This document shows, piece after piece, positions 1 through 5,260 of a stretch of 29,374 nt of DNA; the first letter of the stretch is position 1; the number at the start of each line of letters is the position of its first letter. The stretch covers positions 1 to 29,374 of IMG/VR virus record IMGVR_UViG_3300046516_000756. The stretch is one strand, 5' to 3'. The notes beneath the pieces were generated by a model. The model was not told the origin of the DNA and did not search any database. It worked only from the letters and a program-made list of their open reading frames with translations. Both the position numbers and the translations under genes were made by a program. This DNA is from a virus.

Positions 1-172
1 CGACGTTGAACTCGTTAGAGACGATGAACTGAACGGCGTAGTCCACGACGCCATCCTCGATGCGGCCGGCGAGTGCCTCGGGGTCGAGGCCGGCCGGCAC
101 GTCGAGCACGATGTCGGCCGGCCGGTAGCGGCCGATGCGGTCGAACTTGACCGTGATCTCGAGCGTCGTCAC
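1..172 (-). CDS. Hypothetical protein, 5' part only (runs off left edge)
   Basis: The reading frame opens with GTG at 172 and stays open for 57 codons to the left edge, so the C-terminus is missing. It begins three bases after the stop of the gene at 175..2187, and a ribosome binding site (GGGAAGG) sits inside the end of that gene about 7 bases upstream of the GTG. The visible residues start VTTLEITVKFDRIGRYRP and look like alternating beta strands followed by a helix (DPEALAGRIEDGVVDYAV). I do not recognise a family. Tight spacing suggests co-transcription with the repeat protein upstream. An overlapping frame from 383 to 15 is Arg/Pro/Thr-rich and looks like a shadow. The start is well supported; the function is unknown. 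Confidence 0.6.
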   Translation of the reverse strand, partial: MTTLEITVKFDRIGRYRPADIVLDVPAGLDPEALAGRIEDGVVDYAVQFIVSNEFNV

Positions 173-174
173 GG

Positions 175-2187
175 TCAGCCTTCCCGGTGCGGGTCGTTGG
201 GCTCGCCGCGCTCACTGGCGAACGTCTCACGATCGGCCACCGACAGGCCGTAGCACGGCATGAGGTCGCACGACTCAAACGAGCTCGGGCCGTCGGTCGG
301 CTTGTGCTCGCCGTGGATGTTCCACGCGGCCTCGAGGTCGTTGGCGGCTGCGGCGACGTAGTGCTCACCGGCGTACGCCACACGGGCCATCACGTCGATG
401 TCGCGGCACGGGGCGATGATGCACGCCTCAAACGAGTCGAGGCCGACGTACGGCCGTTCGCCCTGCCGGTGATGGCCGGCGTGCGCCGTCCAAGCCTGCT
501 CGATGGCGGCCGCTTCCATGTCGGCCATCGAGTCGTCGCGGCCGGCGCGCGCCTGCATGCAGCCCGACGCCGTGCACTCGGCGGCCTTGCCCTGGTGGAC
601 GGTGGAACCGTCGGCGGCGATGTGGACGGCCATGCCGGGGCCGCCGTGGAACTCGACGGCCGGACCGACGCGCATCTCGACGCGCGCCTCGTCCTGGTCG
701 ATGCGGACGGTGCCGGCGTACTGCTCACGGTTGCCGGCGTCGGCCGAACAGCACGGCTCAACCTCGCACGCCCAAAACGACAGGCCGTGATCGTTCATCG
801 CGTGACTGATGATCGCGAAGCGCAGGCCGATCGTCGAGTTGGCGTAGATGTAGCGCATGGCGCGCGTGACGCTGGCGCAATGCCCGTTCGTGCAGTCGGC
901 GAATTCCTGGCGGTGGCCGGCGGCACCGGGCATGCCGTGCACCCGGTGCGCGTCGGCGACCTCGGCGAGCGCGGCGGCGTTGGGCGGGTTGCTGGCGGCT
1001 TGCATGGCGTCGGCGGCCTCGGTGGCGAACGCGCTGCCGGCGGGCCGGGCGACGTAGCCGGCGCCGGGCTGCCGGCTGACGCGCTGCGCGAACGCCTCAC
1101 GGCTCAACTGGTCGACCTCGACGCACGGGGCGAGGGTGCACTCGGCGAGCGCCCGGTGCGTGCTCTTGGCGTGGCGGGTGCGGTGGACGTCGAGGACGGT
1201 GGCGAGCTCGTCGTCGGTGAACGTCGAGCGGGTCGGCACGGTACCGCGCGACTGCTCGTAGGCTGCCCGGCGGCGCTCAGTCAGGTTGACGCACGGCTCG
1301 GCCGGGCACTGCTCGAACCGGTAGCCGCCGGGGTGGCGCCGGTGCTTGCCGTACGCCTCGATCTCGACGCGCCACTCGTCGAGCGAGTCGGCGGCCGCGC
1401 GCAACTCATCCTCACGCCGCCGGTCGTCGACACACTGCGTGGCGTGCACCGTAGCGAGGACGGCGGCGATCCGGGCGTGATGGCTGGCGACGTCCACGGG
1501 CGCCGGGTCGACCGCCTGCATCATCCACGCGTCGGCGGCGCGTACGCGGGCGTAGATCGTCTCGGCGAGCTCGGACACGTTGGCGAACCGGGTGCGGCTG
1601 ATCGTGGCCTCGTCGTCGCCGAGTTGCCGGTACGCCTCGGCTGCGTCGAGACGGTCGCCGATGTGGTGAACGTGGTTCGTGAGGTCGTTGACGGTGGCGG
1701 TGAGCTCGTTGACGTGGTTGGTGGCGGTGAGGAAGCTGCCACAGTGTTCCGTCTGGTGATCGTCGATGGCGACGACGAGCTCGCGGAGTTTGGTGACCTC
1801 GGCACGGTGGCCGGTGAGCTCGCCGCGGGTTTCGGTGATGATCCGGTTGGCGTTGTCGACGCGGCCGGCGAGCTTGGTGAGCCGTTTGTCGTGGTGGTCG
1901 AGGCTGGCGACGTCTCGCCGCAAGTCCTCGGCCACCCGGTCGAACCGCTTGCCGTGCTCGTCGAGCTCGGTCCGGTGCTCGAGCAAACGCTCGGCCGCGG
2001 TGAGGTGGCGGCCGTCCATCGCGTCGAGCCGCTCGTCGAGGCCGTTGAGCTTGCCCTCGTGGTCACTGAGTACGCGGTGGGCGCCGTCGAGTCGGGCGCC
2101 GTGCTGGTCGAGGGTTTCGATGACGGCCGCGGCGTGCGCCGGGTCGTAGTCGGCGGGCACGGGGTCGCGCCGCTTGGGGTCGGTCAT
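175..2187 (-). CDS. Coiled-coil protein with seven CX4C His/Cys modules
   Basis: This is a 670-residue protein with an ATG start and a good ribosome binding site (GGAAGGATCACC). Residues about 21-190 form a rod-like coiled coil with heptad-like LDxHxxRLD patterns. From about residue 280 to the end, a module repeats seven times: His residues, then a gap, then Cys-x4-Cys. The Cys pairs are C294/C299, C350/C355, C432/C437, C474/C479, C538/C543, C589/C594 and C640/C645. Upstream His residues include H282/H285, H335/H339, H414/H417, H462/H467, H522/H531, H569/H572 and H625/H628. Each module resembles a small zinc knuckle, but metal binding is inferred. There is no signal peptide or membrane helix. 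I do not know a characterised homologue. It could be a multivalent nucleic-acid or protein-binding scaffold; the function is open. Confidence 0.85.
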   Translation of the reverse strand: MTDPKRRDPVPADYDPAHAAAVIETLDQHGARLDGAHRVLSDHEGKLNGLDERLDAMDGRHLTAAERLLEHRTELDEHGKRFDRVAEDLRRDVASLDHHDKRLTKLAGRVDNANRIITETRGELTGHRAEVTKLRELVVAIDDHQTEHCGSFLTATNHVNELTATVNDLTNHVHHIGDRLDAAEAYRQLGDDEATISRTRFANVSELAETIYARVRAADAWMMQAVDPAPVDVASHHARIAAVLATVHATQCVDDRRREDELRAAADSLDEWRVEIEAYGKHRRHPGGYRFEQCPAEPCVNLTERRRAAYEQSRGTVPTRSTFTDDELATVLDVHRTRHAKSTHRALAECTLAPCVEVDQLSREAFAQRVSRQPGAGYVARPAGSAFATEAADAMQAASNPPNAAALAEVADAHRVHGMPGAAGHRQEFADCTNGHCASVTRAMRYIYANSTIGLRFAIISHAMNDHGLSFWACEVEPCCSADAGNREQYAGTVRIDQDEARVEMRVGPAVEFHGGPGMAVHIAADGSTVHQGKAAECTASGCMQARAGRDDSMADMEAAAIEQAWTAHAGHHRQGERPYVGLDSFEACIIAPCRDIDVMARVAYAGEHYVAAAANDLEAAWNIHGEHKPTDGPSSFESCDLMPCYGLSVADRETFASERGEPNDPHREG

Positions 2188-2205
2188 GGTGATCCTTCCG
2201 GGTGT

Positions 2206-2280
2206 CTAACGGGTGAACCAAATCGTGAGGCCGACAGCGGCACTCACGTAGATCAGGTGCATTAGCACCTTGGCTTTCAT
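2206..2280 (-). CDS. Possible 24-residue single-helix membrane peptide
   Basis: A 24-codon frame lies in the gap between the genes at 2355 and 2187, starting ATG at 2280 and ending TAG at 2208-2206. The product starts MKAKVLMHLIYV and has a basic N-terminus, a hydrophobic stretch covering most of its length and a C-terminal Arg. This is the layout of a minimal inner-membrane peptide. The upstream GGAG is about 14 bases from the ATG, further than usual, so translation is uncertain. Supporting it are its position directly after a hairpin and a copy of the recurrent leader sequence, and the other small membrane proteins encoded nearby. It could also be leader DNA for the next gene. Confidence 0.4.
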   Translation of the reverse strand: MKAKVLMHLIYVSAAVGLTIWFTR

Positions 2281-2316
2281 GGCGTTCAATGCTGCTCCGT
2301 TCGTTGTGCGGGACGG

Positions 2317-2348
2317 GGCCGGCCGCCCCGAGGTGGAGACGGCCGGCC
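2317..2348 (-). terminator. Hairpin after the low-complexity protein gene
   Basis: Two copies of GGCCGGCC (2317-2324 and 2341-2348) can pair across a 16-base loop just downstream of the stop codon at 2355. No T-run follows on the minus strand, so this is not a classic intrinsic terminator. It may be a U-less actinobacterial terminator or an RNA processing structure. It is followed by CCGTCCCGCACA, a leader piece that recurs after other hairpins here. Confidence 0.35.
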
Positions 2349-2354
2349 GCCGGG

Positions 2355-3281
2355 CTACTGCTGGTAGTACTGCGGCGCCTGCTGCTGGGCGACGTTGCCG
2401 TACGCGGCGACGGCCTCGGGCGAGCCGGGGCCGGCCGTGCCGGGCTGGTAGGCGCCCTGCGGCGGGTAGCCGGCCGGGGCCGGCTGCTGGGCGTACTGCG
2501 GCGCCGGCTGCTGTCCGTAGACGGGCTGCGGCGCGAACGCCGGTTGACCGTACTGCGGGGGCATGCCCTGCGGCGCGTAGGCCGGCTGCGGCTGGCCGTA
2601 CGGGGCCGGCTGGCCCTGCGGGTACGGCTGCGGCTGGTACGGGTTCACCAGCGGCGCCGGGGGCGCCACGGGGGCGGCCGGCACGGTCGACGGCTCGGCC
2701 TGCCAGTTGGGCCGCCGGTTCACGAACTCGTCAGCCCGAGCACACGCCGACGGGTCGCCCGACTGGTCGAGCAGCACGGCCGGCGCAGCGTTCGCGCCGC
2801 GCGCCTGCCCCTTGCCCATCCGGGCGAGGACGGGCACGCCGAGCTGCCGTGCGAGTCCCTTGGCGAGCACCTTGCCACCCCACATGACGCCGATGTAAGT
2901 CTTGCCGGGCTGGCCGTACTGGTCACGGTCGTCGAGGTCGACCACATTGACCTTGATGGCGTCCGACGGCGGCTTTTCGGCCTCTTTCACGGTGCCCTGC
3001 GCGTCGTACGTGGCGGGCCGGCCGGCGAAGAATGACGGGTGCAGCGAGTCGGCGACCACGATGAGTAGGTGGTTGTCGAGGCTGGTGGCCGTCACGCGGT
3101 CGCCGTCGGGGGCGGCCTCGGGTGCCGCCCACCGGCCGGTGCCGGGCTGCGGGGCGACGGGTGCCGGCTGCGGGGGCGCGTACTGTGGCGCCGGCTGGCC
3201 GGGCTGGTACTGCGGCGGGGGCGGCCCGTACTGCGGGCCGGGTCCGGGCTGCGGGTACTGCGGTTGCGGGTAGGGCTGCAC
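2355..3281 (-). CDS. Globular phage protein with Pro/Gln/Tyr-rich disordered arms
   Basis: The chosen start is GTG at 3281, preceded by GAGGGA at about 8 bases, giving 308 residues. The longer frame to 3455 would read through the tRNA-like element. Residues 1-50 and about 200-308 are low-complexity Pro/Gln/Tyr/Gly/Ala (PQPQYPQPGPGPQYG-type). Between them is a folded core containing NHLLIVVADSL, IKVNVVDLDD, YIGVMWGG and RMGKGQARG, ending with a short helical DPSACARADEFV. The core pattern (beta strands, a central Asp pair, a Trp and a Gly-Lys loop) resembles a core I recall from several actinophage proteins, sometimes considered ssDNA-binding or OB-like. That recollection is weak and no function is shown. 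The arms resemble prion-like domains. Codon use looks like that of the neighbours. Confidence 0.8.
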   Translation of the reverse strand: MQPYPQPQYPQPGPGPQYGPPPPQYQPGQPAPQYAPPQPAPVAPQPGTGRWAAPEAAPDGDRVTATSLDNHLLIVVADSLHPSFFAGRPATYDAQGTVKEAEKPPSDAIKVNVVDLDDRDQYGQPGKTYIGVMWGGKVLAKGLARQLGVPVLARMGKGQARGANAAPAVLLDQSGDPSACARADEFVNRRPNWQAEPSTVPAAPVAPPAPLVNPYQPQPYPQGQPAPYGQPQPAYAPQGMPPQYGQPAFAPQPVYGQQPAPQYAQQPAPAGYPPQGAYQPGTAGPGSPEAVAAYGNVAQQQAPQYYQQ

Positions 3282-3335
3282 TTGGCTTTCCCTCGTTCCT
3301 TCTTCTTGGGCTGCCGTGTGAGCGTGTTGCTCGGT

Positions 3336-3417
3336 TGGCGTGGATGGCCGGGACTCGAACCCGGTACGGCGGCCGGCCAATCGATAGACGGCCAATCCGT
3401 AGCGCCATGCCCACCCG
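3336..3417 (-). tRNA. tRNA-like element, degenerate tRNA or attP-type sequence
   Basis: The minus strand has a perfect T-arm at 3348-3364: CCGGG, the loop TTCGAGT, then CCCGG. An acceptor-like helix of six pairs joins 3416-3411 (GGGTGG) to 3347-3342 (CCATCC, with one G-U pair). A CCA lies at 3338-3336. The overall length, about 78 bases before CCA, is right for a tRNA. The middle does not fold cleanly. A D-arm (ATGGC/GCCGT, with GG in the loop) and an anticodon arm with loop CTATCGA compete for the same GCCGT, and position 8 is not U. So it is either a decayed or atypical tRNA, or a copy of a host tRNA 3' end serving as an attachment site. No integrase is in the window. I cannot assign an anticodon. 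Confidence 0.4.
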
Positions 3418-3421
3418 AGTA

Positions 3422-3847
3422 CTAGTCGGCGACGAGGCCGCGCTCGGCACGCCACTCGCGTACGGCGTCGTCGGCCTTGAGCTTGGCCGGCACGTCACGC
3501 CACGGCGTCAACGCCACCGGGGCGAGCGACATGCCGCCAAACTCGCCGTCGTAGGCGAACATGTCGGCCGGCACGATTCCGCGCACCTCGACGCCGCCGA
3601 CGGTGCCGCGAACCTGCGCACCCTCGAGCTTGATGCGGTTGGTGGGCCGCGGCGTGGCGAGGCCGTCGTCGTAGCCGTTGCCGTATGCGGCGTTCATGCC
3701 GGCGAGGTCGGCGCCGTGCTGGACGTAGCGGCCGAGCCGGTACACGGCGGCGAGCAGGATGGCGACGCCGATGGCGGCGAGGACGAGCGCGATGTGTCCA
3801 ACGACGGCCGCGGCGAGCGCCTCGTAGAACGCGATGAGCGTGTGCAT
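3422..3847 (-). CDS. N-terminally membrane-anchored protein
   Basis: The start is ATG at 3847, preceded by a near-ideal GGAGGAACCCC. An upstream in-frame start at 3889 would bury this site in coding sequence, so I reject it. The 141-residue product has one hydrophobic helix at about residues 12-36 (VVGHIALVLAAIGVAILLAA), followed by YRLGRY and a soluble domain of about 100 residues. Positive charges after the helix suggest the C-terminal domain is cytoplasmic. No family is recognised. It follows a promoter-like sequence and lies next to a secreted protein and a two-helix protein, so it may belong to an envelope-acting group. Confidence 0.8.
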   Translation of the reverse strand: MHTLIAFYEALAAAVVGHIALVLAAIGVAILLAAVYRLGRYVQHGADLAGMNAAYGNGYDDGLATPRPTNRIKLEGAQVRGTVGGVEVRGIVPADMFAYDGEFGGMSLAPVALTPWRDVPAKLKADDAVREWRAERGLVAD

Positions 3848-3879
3848 GGGGTTCCTCCGGTTGTGCGTGTCAGATGGTC

Positions 3880-3918
3880 GAGCTGTCAACTTAGCACAAG
3901 TGCACGGTCACCCGTCAA
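3880..3918 (-). promoter_or_regulatory. Candidate promoter with GGTGACCGTGCA motif
   Basis: On the minus strand TTGACG (3917-3912) is followed 18 bases later by the TANNNT-type hexamer TAAGTT (3893-3888), about 40 bases before the ATG at 3847. The spacer carries GGTGACCGTGCA (3912-3901), which recurs at other gene boundaries. GTTGAC appears twice, and a small palindrome GCACTTGTGC lies between. Both a promoter and an operator are plausible. The spacing is at the long end for a sigma-70 type promoter. Confidence 0.4.
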
Positions 3919-3922
3919 CGCC

Positions 3923-3950
3923 GGGCCGGCCGAGTTGCCCCAACCGGCCC
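3923..3950 (-). terminator. Hairpin after the secreted-protein gene
   Basis: GGGCCGG (3950-3944) and CCGGCCC (3929-3923) can form a 7-base-pair stem nine bases beyond the stop of the gene at 3959. The loop can form a small inner stem (TTG/CAA). No T-run follows, so termination is inferred only from position and stability. The candidate promoter for the next gene begins just downstream. Confidence 0.35.
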
Positions 3951-3958
3951 GCACGCCG

Positions 3959-4426
3959 CTAGTCCTCGCGCGTCCCGGTTGGGGTAGCCGGGTTTCCCCC
4001 GGCATACTGGTCGACGGCGAAAATCCGGTAGATCTTGCCGTCACCCACGAACCCGAGCGACGTCCAGAACGTTGTTCCCTGGACGATCCCCGCACCCGTC
4101 TGGACCTGATACGAGCCGGTCGATGAGGGGTAATTGGGATAGATGACGGCCCATACGACCGTGTTCTTTCCCTGGTAGTGATCCTGCCAATTCTTGATCG
4201 CGACGCCGTTGCAGTTGTTGGCCGGCTTGGTTGCGGCCGGCTGCCAGACGGCCCACACCGTGTTCCCGTCGAGCGTGGCCAGCCCGTGCGAGGTGAAGCC
4301 CAGGTTGGTCGTTACCCGGCACGCCGTATCGGGGTTGGCAACCGGCGTACCCGCGGCGGCCGGGGCCGCCGACAGTCCGGCCAGCATGAGCGCGGCCGCG
4401 AACAGCGCCGCAATTTTGTAACGCAT
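3959..4426 (-). CDS. Secreted protein with Sec signal peptide
   Basis: This 155-residue protein starts ATG at 4426 behind GGTAGGGAG. It has a textbook signal peptide: a basic MRYK, a hydrophobic core (IAALFAAALMLAGLSA) and an AxA site with predicted cleavage after A25. The mature part of about 130 residues contains exactly two Cys (C36, C72), suggesting a disulfide. It is rich in aromatic and beta-prone segments (NTVWAVWQPAA, NTVVWAVIYPNYP, KIYRIFAVDQY), which suggests a compact beta fold. It has no lipobox Cys and no membrane anchor. I do not recognise a family or catalytic motif. In context it sits between two membrane-protein genes, suggesting a role at the cell surface such as exclusion of other phages or envelope modification. 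That role is inference. Confidence 0.85.
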   Translation of the reverse strand: MRYKIAALFAAALMLAGLSAAPAAAGTPVANPDTACRVTTNLGFTSHGLATLDGNTVWAVWQPAATKPANNCNGVAIKNWQDHYQGKNTVVWAVIYPNYPSSTGSYQVQTGAGIVQGTTFWTSLGFVGDGKIYRIFAVDQYAGGNPATPTGTRED

Positions 4427-4470
4427 CTTGCTCCCTACCTAACCCGGCCACCCGGACGGCGACCGGACAA

Positions 4471-4650
4471 TCAATGTGCGCCGTACCGGGCGCGAGTGAT
4501 GAACGACGCCACAAGGACGCACGCGGCGAGGAACACGAGCAGGCCGACGAGGCCGCGGATGGCGCGCGAGCCGCCACCGATGACGCCGACGACGGCGGCG
4601 ACGGCGAGGCCGAGCAGGGCGGTAAATAGCAGTTGGTCGGCTTGGCTCAT
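4471..4650 (-). CDS. Small two-helix membrane protein
   Basis: The 59-residue frame starts ATG at 4650 and overlaps the stop of the upstream gene by four bases (ATGA). Two hydrophobic stretches are visible, about residues 7-25 (LLFTALLGLAVAAVVGVIG) and 31-51 (IRGLVGLLVFLAACVLVASF), separated by a GGGSRA turn. The C-terminus is basic (TRARYGAH), giving a hairpin topology. The size and topology would also fit a class II holin, but it lies far from the endolysin. I therefore call it only a small membrane protein. It belongs to a run of overlapping genes from 7008 down to 4471. Confidence 0.75.
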   Translation of the reverse strand: MSQADQLLFTALLGLAVAAVVGVIGGGSRAIRGLVGLLVFLAACVLVASFITRARYGAH

Positions 4651-4883
4651 GACGGCGATCCTGCCGGGTGTAGCCGGAACCACGAGCTTCCCTCGGCCAT
4701 AGCCTGCCGGTGCTCGGTGGCGTGCGATGCCCGCCGGGCGTACCCGTACGTGATCCGGTCTCGGATTTGCAGGGGCAGACGCTGCCAGCACGGCCGGCAC
4801 GCGAACAGGCCGCGGTGGATGTTGTGTGCGCACCCGCCGGGGCATGGGTGCATCGACGTCGGCCGGCCTTGGTGTCGGGCCAT
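4647..4883 (-). CDS. Small zinc-ribbon-like protein
   Basis: This 78-residue protein starts ATG at 4883, overlapping the previous stop by one base (TGATG). It contains Cys pairs C14-x3-C18 and C29-x2-C32 (HPCPGGC and FACRPCW), which would form one zinc site. After them come LPLQIRDRITYGY and a His/Ala-rich helix ending in a WFRLHP tail. I recognise this general CPGGC...FACRPCW plan from many actinophage genomes, where its function is unknown. Overlaps on both sides place it in the same operon as the Cas4-like nuclease. A DNA- or RNA-binding role is possible but unsupported. Confidence 0.85.
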   Translation of the reverse strand: MARHQGRPTSMHPCPGGCAHNIHRGLFACRPCWQRLPLQIRDRITYGYARRASHATEHRQAMAEGSSWFRLHPAGSPS

Positions 4884-5260
4884 CACGCGCCGCCGTCCGG
4901 GCCGGGTTCGCCCATGCCGGTCGCCCACGAGTACGAAAGCGTGTTCCGCTCATCCGGTATGCGCACGAGCTCGGAATGGACCGAGCCGCCGTGCCCGACC
5001 TTGAGCGTGCACGTATGGCCGTTGTACGTGGCGCCGCACTTACGTCGGGGCATGACGCTCACCTCGGCTATCAGTTGGACACGGTTGCGGATGAAGAAAT
5101 CCGCGTGCTGCTCGTTGACGCGGAACTCGACGGCGGCGCCATCGGCGATCATCTCGCCCGCGGCGTCGATCTCGTGCATGAGCGTCATCAAGAGCCGCTC
5201 ACGTTCAACAACGCTGTCGGCCTCGCGTCGAGGAAGGTCGGTCCATACCTGTCGGATCAC
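4883..5260 (-). CDS. Helical protein with C-terminal Cys/His cluster
   Basis: The start is GTG at 5260, overlapping the TGA of the nuclease gene (GTGA). The 125-residue product has a charged helical N-terminal half (about residues 12-60, VVERERLLMTLMHEIDAAGE). The second part holds C75, C84, H90 and H95 in the pattern CGAxYxGHTCxLxxGHxGxxH, typical of small actinophage zinc fingers. It ends with a flexible acidic/Gly tail (GEPGPDGGA). The function is unknown. Translational coupling to the nuclease upstream and the zinc-ribbon protein downstream suggests the three are made together. Confidence 0.8.
   Translation of the reverse strand: MIRQVWTDLPRREADSVVERERLLMTLMHEIDAAGEMIADGAAVEFRVNEQHADFFIRNRVQLIAEVSVMPRRKCGATYNGHTCTLKVGHGGSVHSELVRIPDERNTLSYSWATGMGEPGPDGGA

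Noticed and set aside
15-383. Minus-strand frame of 122 codons at the left edge
   Set aside because: Arg/Thr/Ser/Pro-rich frame overlapping two better supported genes; the GTG frame from 172 fits spacing and ribosome binding site.
187-2265. Long plus-strand reading frame of 692 codons opposite the repeat protein
   Set aside because: It mirrors the minus-strand gene in a GC-rich genome, has no ribosome binding site and shows a Val/Gly/Asp/Leu-rich composition typical of antisense shadows.
3122-4126. Plus-strand frame of 334 codons
   Set aside because: It spans three minus-strand genes and the tRNA-like element, so it cannot be a coherent gene.
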